Shown: piece by piece, positions 41,486-49,947 of the stretch
How positions within the stretch are numbered: position 1 is the stretch's first letter
Layout of the letters: each line of letters begins with the position of its first letter
Source: Christensenellaceae bacterium
Lineage (GTDB): Bacteria > Bacillota > Clostridia > Christensenellales > Christensenellaceae
Assembly: GCA_017523755.1 (NCBI GenBank)
Contig: JAFWWA010000060.1
Coordinates: 1-50,233, forward strand
Length of the DNA stretch: 50,233 nt
Direction of reading: 5' to 3'
Notes under the pieces: model-generated
Told to the model about the DNA's origin: nothing
The model's database searches: none
Seen by the model: the letters and a program-made list of their open reading frames with translations, nothing else
Translations under genes and position numbers: made by a program

Positions 41486-41892
41486 CAGTTCCTCCTGCAG
41501 CTCTCGCATATCCCGTAGAGGACGGTCCTTATGGGATCGAGGCTGAAGCTGTGCTCGGAGCTCAAATGATCGCTTATGTCTTTCAGTTCGTTGCAGTCGA
41601 TATGGATGAGTCTTCCGCACTTCTCGCATCTTAAATGGAACGTATCGGAATGATCGTCATGCTCTTCCTCATCTTCATACTCAAAGCACGCCGGGCTCGA
41701 TATGTCGATCGAATACTTTTTGACTACACCTTCAGATACCAGGCTCTCGAGCTGACGGTAGACCGTAGACTGTCCGATCCTTATCCCGGAAGCCCTGAAA
41801 TGATCAAGGACATCCTTTGCCGTAACATGCCCGCCCTTCATTGAAATAAGGTAATCTATCAGTATCTCTCTCTGCTTTGTATTGTATTTCAC
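41485..41892 (-). CDS. zur: Fur-family metalloregulator, Zur-like
   Basis: 135 residues. Winged-helix domain (1-~65, GIRIGQSTVYRQLESL recognition region), then a dimerisation domain with HDDHSDTFHLRCEKC and two CxxC pairs (Cys89/Cys92 and Cys129/Cys132) for structural zinc. First gene of the operon with znuA, znuC, znuB, so Zur is the best assignment; Fur or PerR would not normally head a znu operon. It likely represses its own promoter through the palindrome at 41924-41938. Confidence 0.88.
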   Translation of the reverse strand: MKYNTKQREILIDYLISMKGGHVTAKDVLDHFRASGIRIGQSTVYRQLESLVSEGVVKKYSIDISSPACFEYEDEEEHDDHSDTFHLRCEKCGRLIHIDCNELKDISDHLSSEHSFSLDPIRTVLYGICESCRRN

Positions 41893-41923
41893 TGCCGTTT
41901 CAATCCTTTCCCCGTTTTAAATT

Positions 41924-41938
41924 TGGGAATCGTTCCCA
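41924..41938. promoter_or_regulatory. Probable Zur operator
   Basis: Palindrome TGGGAA, TCG, TTCCCA. It directly abuts the -10 box of the zur promoter and covers the transcription start. It differs from the AT-rich TGATAAT-type Fur box and from the Bacillus Zur box. Confidence 0.6.
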
Positions 41939-41966
41939 TTTTAACACTATGCTTCGTCCGTGTCAA
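41938..41966 (-). promoter_or_regulatory. Promoter of the zur-znuACB operon
   Basis: Perfect TTGACA (41961-41966), 17 bp, TAAAAT (41938-41943) on the minus strand, 46 bp upstream of the zur ATG. Confidence 0.8.
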
Positions 41967-41968
41967 AT

Positions 41969-41999
41969 TAAAAAGCCCTGCATATTTCAGCAGAGCCTT
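41969..41999 (-). terminator. Probable terminator of the SMS-PrsW-reductase operon
   Basis: An imperfect stem (41973-41981 with 41990-41999; one mismatch, one bulge) with loop ATATTTCA and five U on the minus strand. It is located just before the zur promoter. Confidence 0.5.
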
Positions 42000-42024
42000 A
42001 TATGTCCTTCATGATTTACGCGGT

Positions 42025-42939
42025 TCAGCTTATGATACCGTCGTTCTTCTCTTCAAGGCACTTTATGGCATGGTATGTATACTCGTTGAACGGTACCTCT
42101 ATGCCTGCCTCCTTTGCATATCTTATGAGCACGCCTGAGAACATCTCTATCTCGGTATGCCTTCCTGCATCTATATCCTGAAGAGTTGAGAATCTTGTGT
42201 CATCGGGTATCGTATTAACCGTATCCCAGGAATCGTCCTCATAGATATCGATGCCTCTTGCCTTTGCGACAAGCCTTACCTCTTCCTTGAGCCTTTTTGA
42301 TATATACTTCAGATGTTCGCTTTTGTAATACGCACCGACACCCAGATCGAGCACGGCCTGGGGCAGGTTCCTAGCGATGTTCGACGCGAACTTCTTCCAC
42401 ATTTCGACCGTGATATTGGGGACCGAATGATATCTTACGCCCGTTCCCAAAAACAGTTCCTCAAGCAGGATGATGCGTTCTGTCCTGATGCCGTCCTCTT
42501 CGCCGAAATACAGGCCGCCCGCTTTTTCCCTGTCGAACCGTATATCGTTACCGATCCTTCTCGATGATACCTTCATGAAAGAAGGCACTATCCTGTCCTT
42601 TCCAAGTGCCTCGGCGGCTATCTCCTCGCTGTCGACACCGTTGAGAGGCAGCATGATAAGGGTACCGACCCCTGCCATTTTCTCAATATACGGAAGGACC
42701 TCTCTTAAGGCATTGTATTTGACACATACCATAATAAGGTCAGGATCTTTCATCTCATCGGGAGAAACTATGCCTATATCCATCCTTTCGCCGTTTACGA
42801 TGATCCCGTCTTTTTTGAGCCTCTCCCTGCGTTCTCCCTCGGCTGCCGCGTATATCTCAATACCGGGCTTCATAACGAGCCCCGAGATAAGGTAGCCGGC
42901 GATCGCGCCTGCACCAATGAATACGATCCTTTTTATCAT
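42025..42939 (-). CDS. Ketopantoate reductase family protein (ApbA/PanE-like)
   Basis: 304 residues from ATG 42939 (GGGGAG eight bases upstream). N-terminal NADP-binding GAGAIAGYLISG (8-19). A catalytic-type Lys near MWKKFASNIARN (~185-195) and a C-terminal helical domain. It would reduce 2-dehydropantoate to pantoate in CoA synthesis, but several paralogues of this family act on other 2-oxo acids and no pan genes are nearby. It follows prsW by 37 bp. Confidence 0.8.
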   Translation of the reverse strand: MIKRIVFIGAGAIAGYLISGLVMKPGIEIYAAAEGERRERLKKDGIIVNGERMDIGIVSPDEMKDPDLIMVCVKYNALREVLPYIEKMAGVGTLIMLPLNGVDSEEIAAEALGKDRIVPSFMKVSSRRIGNDIRFDREKAGGLYFGEEDGIRTERIILLEELFLGTGVRYHSVPNITVEMWKKFASNIARNLPQAVLDLGVGAYYKSEHLKYISKRLKEEVRLVAKARGIDIYEDDSWDTVNTIPDDTRFSTLQDIDAGRHTEIEMFSGVLIRYAKEAGIEVPFNEYTYHAIKCLEEKNDGIIS

Positions 42940-42976
42940 TTTAATGTCTCCCCTAAATTGCACAGGATCCTGCCTG

Positions 42977-43702
42977 TCATTCGATATATGTGTCCATCCT
43001 TGACGCTTTTACGATGAGCGCATATGAGACCGCGAACAGCACGGCAACGAAGCCTATGAAGTACCATCCGCTGTTGATCTGTTCCATCGACGCTATATAG
43101 TCATACGCCCCGTGCAGGAGCACCGGTACGAGGATGCTGAGGCCTCTCATCATTGAGGATCTGCTCAGATCGCCCGCATTCTCATATCTTTTTGCTATCC
43201 CGTAAAAGACTCCCATGAACACGCCGAAGCATGCGTGACCGGGAATAGCTGTCACTGCCCTTACGAGAGCTGTCGATAATCCGTAGCTCATGACATAGCT
43301 TATATTCTCCCAGAGCGCAAAGCCCAGGGCGACGAATACGGCATATACGACTCCGTCGAACTGACAGTTGAAGTTAACATTCTTCCACGTATTTTTCTTA
43401 AGGAATATATATTTTGAGCTCTCCTCTGAGCACGCTACTACCACGAAATAGAGAAGGATGTTGAAGAGCAGTGTCCCCTGCGGGACCAGCGCACCGAGGA
43501 TCAGGGAAAGGATCTTTTCCTCCACCAGAGCCAGGAGCGAGGAAAGTATCCCCTTCGTCACAAGGCCCCTTAAGAGCGCCGGATCCTCCTTTTCAAGCCT
43601 GTCGGATCTGTAGACCTTTATCATAAGGAAAATCGCGGGTATGACAGCAGCGGCTATCAGTATACCATTATATATGAGTATCGGACTTAAAAAGTAAAAC
43701 AT
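42977..43702 (-). CDS. PrsW-family intramembrane metalloprotease
   Basis: 241 residues with about seven to eight membrane helices. PrsW motifs: Glu-Glu in CSEESSKY (~92-99), FDGVVYAVFVALGFALWEN (~114-132), IPGHACFGVFMG (~153-164) and the late HGAYDY (~202-207), giving the Glu/His metal-site set. The Bacillus enzyme cuts an anti-sigma factor at site 1. No sigma/anti-sigma pair is adjacent, so the substrate is unknown. It lies 62 bp after smsB. Confidence 0.88.
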   Translation of the reverse strand: MFYFLSPILIYNGILIAAAVIPAIFLMIKVYRSDRLEKEDPALLRGLVTKGILSSLLALVEEKILSLILGALVPQGTLLFNILLYFVVVACSEESSKYIFLKKNTWKNVNFNCQFDGVVYAVFVALGFALWENISYVMSYGLSTALVRAVTAIPGHACFGVFMGVFYGIAKRYENAGDLSRSSMMRGLSILVPVLLHGAYDYIASMEQINSGWYFIGFVAVLFAVSYALIVKASRMDTYIE

Positions 43703-43764
43703 ACCGCCTCCATGTTCATGAACGGGATTTACAGTTAGAATATATCACAGAAAACATGTCTTCG

Positions 43765-44691
43765 TCATCTGAGGAAGCCGTTTATTATCTGCTCTTCAGC
43801 TTCCTGTTCCGAAAGCCCAAGGGTCATAAGCTTTATAAGCTGGTCTCCCGCGATCTTTCCTATCGCAGCCTCATGAACGAGCTCAGCGTCAAGGTCGTTG
43901 GCTTCAAGCCCTGGAACTGCCAGTATCCTTCCTCTGTCCATGATTATCGAATCACATTCGGTATGTCCGTGAGACGGGGCATTGCCTATTATCCTCGCGT
44001 CGAATTTCTGATACGAATCGTCTCTTGCGACCGATCTTGAGACCACGTCGGCACTGCTCCCGTTTCCGTTTAGAGAGATAACATATGTGCTTACGGCATT
44101 CTGGCTGCCGTGAGTCATGAGCCTTTCCCTTACTGTGAGCTTTGCCCCTTCCTTGAGTTCGGCAGTCGTCGTTCTTACCGTGTCATCTACGCCCTTGATC
44201 TGGACCATCTCCATCTCGACTGTGCTTCCCTCTTCCTGATAGACTTCGGTCCCCGGATTCAGTATCCTCTTGCCTCTTCCCGTACCTGAACCGTAATGCT
44301 TCTCCACATACTTTATCCTTGCGTTCTTTCCCACGAAGAACCTGTGTATGCCGTCATGCTCGGAATCCTGCTCGCCGCAGTTGTCTATGCCGCAGCCAGC
44401 AACGATCAGGACATCGCTGTCCTCTCCTATGAAGAAATCGTTATATACAGTTTCCTTCATGCCGCTCTGAGTCAGGACCACAGGGATATGCACGCTCTCG
44501 TTTTTCGTACCCGGCTTTATATGTATCTCGAGCCCGCTCACATCCGTCTTTGAAACGATCTCGATATTCTCCGAAGACTGTCTTCCGGCCGATTCCCCGT
44601 TGACTCTTAAGTTGTAGGCACCCTCCGGCACCTTATGGAGGTCGGCCACCTCTGCCATAAGTCTCTTCTGAATCTCGTCGAGCTTTACCAT
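43765..44691 (-). CDS. smsB: SufB/D-like scaffold of the minimal SMS Fe-S system
   Basis: 308 residues. A beta-helix SufB/SufD core with VAGCGIDNCGEQDSEHDGIHRFFVG (~98-120, Cys100 and Cys105) and a C-terminal SHGHTECDSIIMDRG ... VHEAAIGKIAGDQLIKLMTLGLSEQEA, the classic SufBD ending. It is shorter than SufB (~470) and is paired only with one ATPase. There is no SufD, SufS, SufU or SufE in the window. This is the two-gene SMS (minimal SUF-like) arrangement of anaerobes. It assembles Fe-S clusters in the cytosol. Starts 1 bp after smsC. Confidence 0.88.
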   Translation of the reverse strand: MVKLDEIQKRLMAEVADLHKVPEGAYNLRVNGESAGRQSSENIEIVSKTDVSGLEIHIKPGTKNESVHIPVVLTQSGMKETVYNDFFIGEDSDVLIVAGCGIDNCGEQDSEHDGIHRFFVGKNARIKYVEKHYGSGTGRGKRILNPGTEVYQEEGSTVEMEMVQIKGVDDTVRTTTAELKEGAKLTVRERLMTHGSQNAVSTYVISLNGNGSSADVVSRSVARDDSYQKFDARIIGNAPSHGHTECDSIIMDRGRILAVPGLEANDLDAELVHEAAIGKIAGDQLIKLMTLGLSEQEAEEQIINGFLR

Positions 44692-44692
44692 G

Positions 44693-45436
44693 CTATATCC
44701 TCCCTTCGGACGCCAGCCTTGAGCATGCGCTCACAGCCGAAGATGTCCCTATAAGGCCGGGAAGTATATCTTCCCTTCTGCCGAACGCCCCGATACCGCC
44801 ATCCCTTAAGACCACTATCTCGTCCGCTGTCTCAAGTATCCTCTCCTGATGCGAGATTATAAGGATGGATCTCTCCTCACTGCTCTCCCTGATTTTCCTG
44901 AACACATCGACGAGATTCGTGAAGCTCCACAGGTCTATCCCGGCCTCCGGCTCGTCAAATACTGACAGCACAGCGTTCCTGGCAAGGACAGTAGCTATCT
45001 CTATCCTCTTCAGTTCTCCGCCCGAAAGGGATGAATTGATCTCCCTGTTGATATAGTCCCTGGCACAGAGACCTACCTTTGAAAGATAAGTGCAGGCCTC
45101 AGCCGTATTTATACGCTTTCCCGAGGCTATCCTTATAAGATCATACACTCTTATCCCCTTGAATCTCACAGGCTGCTGGAAAGCGAAAGCTATGCCCTTC
45201 TGAGCTCTTTCCGTTATCCCTGCGTCTGTGATGTCCTCTCCGTTGAAATAAATCCTTCCTTCTGTCGGCTTAATTATACCGGCAATCAGCTTTGCAAGGG
45301 TGGACTTCCCTCCCCCGTTCGGTCCCGTTACCACGACCAGCTTCCCGCTGCCGATCTCAAGATCGACGTTGCGGATGATCTCGATCTCGCCTCCGTCTTC
45401 ATCAACGTTATATGAAACGTTCTTAAGTTCTAACAC
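44693..45436 (-). CDS. smsC: SufC-like ATPase of the minimal SMS Fe-S system
   Basis: 247 residues. Walker A GPNGGGKST, signature LSGGELKRIEIA, Walker B LSVFDEPEAGIDLW (the SufC-type D-loop), H-loop ISHQE. It drives the SufB-like scaffold. A GTG start at 45436 with a modest AAAGGA. It heads the operon smsC-smsB-prsW-reductase and is divergent from the two-domain cystatin-like lipoprotein gene. Confidence 0.9.
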   Translation of the reverse strand: MLELKNVSYNVDEDGGEIEIIRNVDLEIGSGKLVVVTGPNGGGKSTLAKLIAGIIKPTEGRIYFNGEDITDAGITERAQKGIAFAFQQPVRFKGIRVYDLIRIASGKRINTAEACTYLSKVGLCARDYINREINSSLSGGELKRIEIATVLARNAVLSVFDEPEAGIDLWSFTNLVDVFRKIRESSEERSILIISHQERILETADEIVVLRDGGIGAFGRREDILPGLIGTSSAVSACSRLASEGRI

Positions 45437-45585
45437 TTTTAGATTATCCTTTCAGTCATTCAACTGTCTATTATTATTCCATCCAACAGTATAACACATA
45501 AATCCGAGTATTTTTATAAGGATTCTAATTTTCAATATAGTATTAAACTGAGTTATTTGCGGATGACTTGGAGAAACAACAAGTA

Positions 45586-45591
45586 TATAAT
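45586..45591 (+). promoter_or_regulatory. -10 box of the two-domain cystatin-like lipoprotein gene
   Basis: TATAAT 48 bp upstream of the ATG. The -35 region is not clear (GATGAC at 18 bp). Confidence 0.35.
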
Positions 45592-45639
45592 GAAGGTGTA
45601 AAAAGATGACGATATCTTTATTATGAAAGGAAGAACGAC

Positions 45640-46374
45640 ATGAAAAAATTCTTTATTCTGCTTATAGTAGCCGTTATGGTCTTTTCACTCGGCGCATGCA
45701 CAAAGAAAAAAGCCGAAGTATCCGAGAACAAGGAGTTAACGGCACCGGCCAGACCCGACAATGCAGTCGTAGGCGGATGGGTAGCCTCCTCATCGTTTGA
45801 GATAACCGATTCCGTAAGAGCCATATTCGATAAAGGCGCTGAGAGCCTTTTAGGTGTCGATTATGAGCCGGCCGCTTATCTTGGGACACAGATAGTGGCA
45901 GGCACGAACCACTGCTTCCTCGCAAAAGCGACCGTAGTGGCTCCCGGCACGAAGCCCTATTACACACTCGTATTCCTCTATGAGGATCTCGACGGCAATG
46001 TCCATGTCAAGAACGTCGCATACCTCCCGATAATCCCGGGCGAGGATGATCCTGAAAAATCACAGGAAGAGGTCATGGGCGGCTGGGAGGTCGCTGAAGA
46101 CTTCACCGTCACCGAAGAGATCTCCGACCTCGTGAGCGATGTCGCGGGAAGGCTCCTCGGAGCAAAATACGCTCCCTGCGCATATCTCGGCAAACAGATC
46201 GTAAACGGTACGAATCACTGTGTTCTCTGCCAGATCACTCCTATCACGAAGGAACCCGTTCCCCATTACGCTCTCGTATATATCCATGAGGATCTCGACG
46301 GAAAGACTGAGCTCGTCGGGATGACAGACATCGATATCGGATATTACAGCGAGCTGGGCCTCGATCTCGAATAG
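45640..46374 (+). CDS. Lipoprotein with two cystatin-like repeats
   Basis: 244 residues. Signal with a clear LGAC lipobox (Cys20), a short tether, then two ~95-residue repeats (~45-132 and ~147-236). Each starts GGW-x-x-(S/A)-x-x-F, has an amphipathic helix, LLGxxYxPxAYLG, then QIVAGTNH (84-91) or QIVNGTNH (186-193). It ends PYYTLVFLYEDLDGNV / PHYALVYIHEDLDGKT. An N-terminal Gly-Gly and a QxVxG hairpin are the two contact sites of cystatins with papain-type proteases. The same repeat occurs four times in the lipoprotein at 35588-37192. Single-gene transcription unit with a terminator. Candidate surface protease inhibitor (inference). Confidence 0.75.
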   Translation: MKKFFILLIVAVMVFSLGACTKKKAEVSENKELTAPARPDNAVVGGWVASSSFEITDSVRAIFDKGAESLLGVDYEPAAYLGTQIVAGTNHCFLAKATVVAPGTKPYYTLVFLYEDLDGNVHVKNVAYLPIIPGEDDPEKSQEEVMGGWEVAEDFTVTEEISDLVSDVAGRLLGAKYAPCAYLGKQIVNGTNHCVLCQITPITKEPVPHYALVYIHEDLDGKTELVGMTDIDIGYYSELGLDLE

Positions 46375-46401
46375 GTCAAATAACACATACCGATATCATA
46401 A

Positions 46402-46427
46402 AAGGCAGGTCAAACCTGCCTTATTTT
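46402..46427. terminator. Terminator after the two-domain lipoprotein gene
   Basis: AAGGCAGGT, loop CAA, ACCTGCCTT, then ATTTTG. An A-run on the left makes it usable from the convergent XRE gene too. Confidence 0.75.
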
Positions 46428-46464
46428 GTTCCTGTCTTCTGAAACATCTTATATGCTCAACGCT

Positions 46465-47229
46465 CTATCTCTTTTTATACAGCACGAGTTCGGGATCCTT
46501 CCCTCCATCCCCGTATGTGCAGATAAGTATGAAGTCCATGTCTGCCAGCACACCGAAGCACCTGTCCCCTCCGAACTCGGGTTCCAGCTGGTTGCCCAGA
46601 TATGTCCGCCTGTCATCAAGGAATTTAGCGTTCATCCCGCTGGGAAGCCTGTAGCTCAGATTCACATAGCTGCCGACAAGAGCGTTGAGTTTCTTGAGCT
46701 CAGGCATACCTTCTATATGAAGATCATTAATTTCTTTTATCAGCTGCTTTTTGAAAGCCTCGAACTGCCCGCCGTCGCTGAGCTCCGAGTACTTTTTCCA
46801 GTAGTCGAGCTTGGGAAGATTCTCATGCATGTATTCCCTGGCCTGCTCTTCGGAAAATCCCTGGCTGACCATATTGGGCACACATACGTCGATAAGGTCA
46901 TCCATATTGCTGTAGGTGAAGGTCCCGTCGGCGTAGCACCATTTACAGTAATCCTCGTTAAGCGCGCCGTCGTTGTCCCTGCCCGTTATCGAATCGTCAA
47001 GCGGCATCCCGCAGCACTGGCATATGAGCTGCCTCGGTGACCCGAGGAGCGTGTTTATAGAAACGTCATAGAATCTCGAGAGCAGTTTCAGGGTATCGGT
47101 GCTAGGTACCGTGTCACCGTTCTCCCAGCGCGATACGGCCTGTCTTGTCACAAACACCTTCTCAGCAAGTTCATCCTGAGAAAGTCCTTTTTTCATCCTC
47201 AGATCATAGAGCACGTCTTTTGCTTCCAT
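46465..47229 (-). CDS. XRE-type regulator with zinc-ribbon and effector-like tail
   Basis: 254 residues. XRE helix-turn-helix (1-63: LSQDELAEKVFVTRQAVSRWENGDTVPS) followed by a zinc ribbon with CQCC (70-73) and CKWC (95-98), as in the 'putative zinc ribbon' proteins attached to regulators. A helical segment (~110-180) and a C-terminal domain (~195-254) include FLDDRRTYLGN and RCFGVLADMDFILICTYGDGG. SD GGAGGTGATG before the ATG. A stress- or metal-responsive regulator is plausible; targets unknown. Confidence 0.8.
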   Translation of the reverse strand: MEAKDVLYDLRMKKGLSQDELAEKVFVTRQAVSRWENGDTVPSTDTLKLLSRFYDVSINTLLGSPRQLICQCCGMPLDDSITGRDNDGALNEDYCKWCYADGTFTYSNMDDLIDVCVPNMVSQGFSEEQAREYMHENLPKLDYWKKYSELSDGGQFEAFKKQLIKEINDLHIEGMPELKKLNALVGSYVNLSYRLPSGMNAKFLDDRRTYLGNQLEPEFGGDRCFGVLADMDFILICTYGDGGKDPELVLYKKR

Positions 47230-47275
47230 GTCATCACCTCCACACCTAGGATTCTAATACAGACTCGGCCTTTAA

Positions 47276-48034
47276 TCACGCAACCGTCCGTTGCTTTTTT
47301 ATAAGAGCCCTTTCAAGAAGGAACACGAGATACGCCGCAAGGATTATGAGTCCCAGATAGATGACTATCTCAGGCAGTATGCCAAGCGCATCCGCTATAT
47401 CTCTGAACACTACCTGAGTCGTTTTATAGTAGGGCGTTATGTAGAACATGTCGGGCCTTAAACTGTTATTATCTATAACATGGTATCCTATAACGTTTAT
47501 GATCTCCGCCACTACCGCCATAAAAAGGAACAGCCTTACTGCAGGTCTGAACTCCTGATCCTCCTCCCTGAACACTACGAAAGCGGCCGAAAGCGCCTCT
47601 ATTATCATCATCTCATGGTATATGAACCCGTGCAATGTAAAAAAGATCTGCGGCCGTAGCATATCGCTGGGCACCGCGAGAGCCATGATGGCGGAAAAGA
47701 GCGAGAAGGTGGCAAGGAACATTAGCACGGCCTTTTTCAGCCTTCCCTTAAGGAACGGCAGAAGGAAGGAGCAGTACATAGGCATCGAGCACAACTGCCA
47801 AGGGAAGAACCACATCGAGAAGGCATCGTAGATATAGGTGAATACGAACCACTGCTTCCACACCTCCATCACTACCATTACGATCCCCAGGATGTTTATG
47901 ATCTTTAGAAGAGTCTCAGACTTTGTTTTCCTGAGACAAAAGACCAGTATGATATCGATCACCAGGGCGAAGGCTAAAAAAGACATATGGAAAACGCCGA
48001 ACAGTTCGGGTGTTTTTGCGAAACTGACATCCAT
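47276..48034 (-). CDS. YwaF-like integral membrane protein
   Basis: 252 residues from ATG 48034 (AGGAG eight bases upstream; a GTG at 48052 overlaps that SD). About seven membrane helices throughout, with a conserved WFFPWQLCSMPMY segment (~79-92) and a His-rich LHGFIYHEMM (~133-142). This fits the TIGR02206/YwaF family of unknown function. It lies between flotillin and the XRE regulator, each with >40 bp spacing, so operon membership is unclear. Confidence 0.7.
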   Translation of the reverse strand: MDVSFAKTPELFGVFHMSFLAFALVIDIILVFCLRKTKSETLLKIINILGIVMVVMEVWKQWFVFTYIYDAFSMWFFPWQLCSMPMYCSFLLPFLKGRLKKAVLMFLATFSLFSAIMALAVPSDMLRPQIFFTLHGFIYHEMMIIEALSAAFVVFREEDQEFRPAVRLFLFMAVVAEIINVIGYHVIDNNSLRPDMFYITPYYKTTQVVFRDIADALGILPEIVIYLGLIILAAYLVFLLERALIKKQRTVA

Positions 48035-48114
48035 CTTTACTTCTCCTTCCACTTTTGTCCTTTTTTACGGTCTGTAATTATATTATAGAACATTTTACCT
48101 CCTCTGCACATAAC

Positions 48115-48141
48115 AAAAGGGCACAGCGTGCTGCCGTGCCC
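48115..48141 (-). terminator. Intrinsic terminator of the flotillin operon
   Basis: GGGCAC pairs with GTGCCC (48119-48124 with 48136-48141), four U on the minus strand (48115-48118). Located 15 bp after the flotillin stop. Confidence 0.65.
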
Positions 48142-48155
48142 CGGGACAGTCCCCG

Positions 48156-49559
48156 TTATGCAGTTTCGTTTTCCTTTCCGTTCCTAAAGAGACCGTTTAT
48201 GATCTCCTTAAGATCTATCCCTGTGGCTTCCCTCAAAGCCTCGCTCACCTGTGATGTGGTGTTCATGACGTCCCCCACGAGCTTCTGTGGATTGCTCTCG
48301 CCGTACATCACTATGCGGTCTGTCTTTGCAAGAGGCAGCGAGGCGTTCTTTACAACTTCAGGCAGTGCGGCAAGATACATTTCCAGTATCGACGCCTCGC
48401 CCATGACCTTCTGCGCCTCGGCCTTCTTTTCTATCGCCTCTGCTTCAGCAAGTCCCTTGGCCCTTATACCTTCGGCCTCACGCTCCATCGCGTACTTGAG
48501 AGCGTCAGCCTCGGCCTTCTTTGCAAGCGCCTGCTGCTCCTGCTCGTATCTTTTGGCCTCTGCTTCCTTCTTCCTCTGGATCAGTTCGGCCTCTGCCATC
48601 TGCTCCGCGCGGTATTTCTCAGCGTCGGCCTTCTTCTTTATCTCGGCGTCCAGCCTCTTCTCCTGAAGGAGTATCTCGCGCTCAGCAAGCTCAGCTTCCT
48701 TTTCCCTCTTAGCGATGTCTGCGTTTGATGACGTCACCTCGATGGTCTTTCTCTGCTCCTGCTGCTGGATCTCATACGCGGCGTCAGCCTCGGCCATCTT
48801 CACGTCAGCGCTCCTCTTGAGCTCAGCCTTCCTTATGACCATCTCATTGTTCTTGATGGCTATCTCTGTCTCGGACTTCACCCTGGCGTCATTCGCCTCC
48901 TTGTTCGCTGCAGCCTGAGCGATCTCTATGTCCCTTTCGCTCTCCGCCTTGGCGATGGCGGCATTCTTCTTGATCTTGGTGATATTGTCTATACCCAGAT
49001 CGTCTATTATACCGTTAGAGTCTGTGAAGTTCTGCACATTGAAGCTCACCACATCGAGTCCCATGGCCGCAAGGTCAGGACCAGCGTTCTCCTTTACGAG
49101 CTCAGCGAATTTCTGCCTATCGCCTACCATCTCCTGAAGGTTCATACGTCCCACTATCTCCCTCATGTTGCCCTCGAGCACCTCTCTCGCGATATCCGCG
49201 ATATACTCGGTAGGCTGATTGAGGAAGTTCTGGGCAGCAAGCTTCAGCCTGTCCTCTTCATTGCTTATCTTCACGTTCACCGCGGCGTCCACATTTATAT
49301 TGATGTAGTCTGCGGTAGGTACCGCCGTGGACGTTTTTATATCGACCGGTATCAGTTTAAGATTCAGTTTGTCGAGCCTCTCGAAGAAGGGCACCTTCAC
49401 GCTTGCCTTGCCTATGATGACCCTTGAGTCTTTTTTGAGACCTGATACTATATACGCCTGATCCGGCGGAGCCTTGATATAACCCGTGAGGATTATGACT
49501 ATAAGAAAGATCACTGCGAGCACTGCTAGAATCGTGCCAAAACTAATTATTCCCGGCAT
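48156..49559 (-). CDS. floT: Flotillin-family membrane-domain protein
   Basis: 467 residues. One N-terminal membrane helix (~6-28), a SPFH/PHB domain (~30-200, with VDAAVNVKISNEEDRLKLAAQNFL), then a long Glu/Ala/Lys-rich coiled coil (~205-400) with repeated (A/E)EAE(A)KK heptads. A C-terminal segment (~400-467) contains LPEVVKNASLPLAKTDRIVMYG. Flotillins oligomerise into membrane scaffolds that organise signalling and secretion proteins. Usual partners such as NfeD are absent here; instead, two tiny His-rich membrane proteins precede it by 73 bp. Confidence 0.92.
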   Translation of the reverse strand: MPGIISFGTILAVLAVIFLIVIILTGYIKAPPDQAYIVSGLKKDSRVIIGKASVKVPFFERLDKLNLKLIPVDIKTSTAVPTADYININVDAAVNVKISNEEDRLKLAAQNFLNQPTEYIADIAREVLEGNMREIVGRMNLQEMVGDRQKFAELVKENAGPDLAAMGLDVVSFNVQNFTDSNGIIDDLGIDNITKIKKNAAIAKAESERDIEIAQAAANKEANDARVKSETEIAIKNNEMVIRKAELKRSADVKMAEADAAYEIQQQEQRKTIEVTSSNADIAKREKEAELAEREILLQEKRLDAEIKKKADAEKYRAEQMAEAELIQRKKEAEAKRYEQEQQALAKKAEADALKYAMEREAEGIRAKGLAEAEAIEKKAEAQKVMGEASILEMYLAALPEVVKNASLPLAKTDRIVMYGESNPQKLVGDVMNTTSQVSEALREATGIDLKEIINGLFRNGKENETA

Positions 49560-49631
49560 GTTTTTTCTCCTTTCAAATCACTTTTATATATGTTTTACGT
49601 CCCTTTAGTATATCCTTAAGGGACATACCGG

Positions 49632-49922
49632 CTAGAACCTGTGGCCGCCCGCTCCGGGGCCTCTCCCGCCGAAGCCTCCCGGACCATGCCCTCCGAATCC
49701 GCGGGGACCCCCGAAACCATGGTGCCCTCCGAATCCGTGGGGACCTCCGAACCCATGAGGTCCGTGACCGAAGTGCGGCCCGAAACCGAAGCGCGGTCCG
49801 AAATCGAAGCGCGGTCCCATGTGATGTCTCCTGTAGAAGTGCGGACCCGGTCCGAAGATACCGTATCTTCTGGGCCTTAGAAGCGCTCCTAAAACTATCA
49901 GTCCTATGATGATGAAGATCAT
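49632..49922 (-). CDS. Small membrane-anchored Gly/His/Phe-rich protein
   Basis: 96 residues. One N-terminal membrane helix (1-15), then ~80 residues of GFGGPHGFGG-type repeats with 14 His, many Gly and Phe/Arg. There is no family I recognise. The His-rich tail could bind metal ions or phase-separate at the membrane. It has an AGGAGG SD and sits in tandem with a 57-residue His-rich membrane protein and flotillin. Low complexity makes homology searches unreliable, but a clean start, SD and operon position support it as real. Confidence 0.65.
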   Translation of the reverse strand: MIFIIIGLIVLGALLRPRRYGIFGPGPHFYRRHHMGPRFDFGPRFGFGPHFGHGPHGFGGPHGFGGHHGFGGPRGFGGHGPGGFGGRGPGAGGHRF

Positions 49923-49947
49923 GTCCTTTACCTCCTGTTATCTCTTC

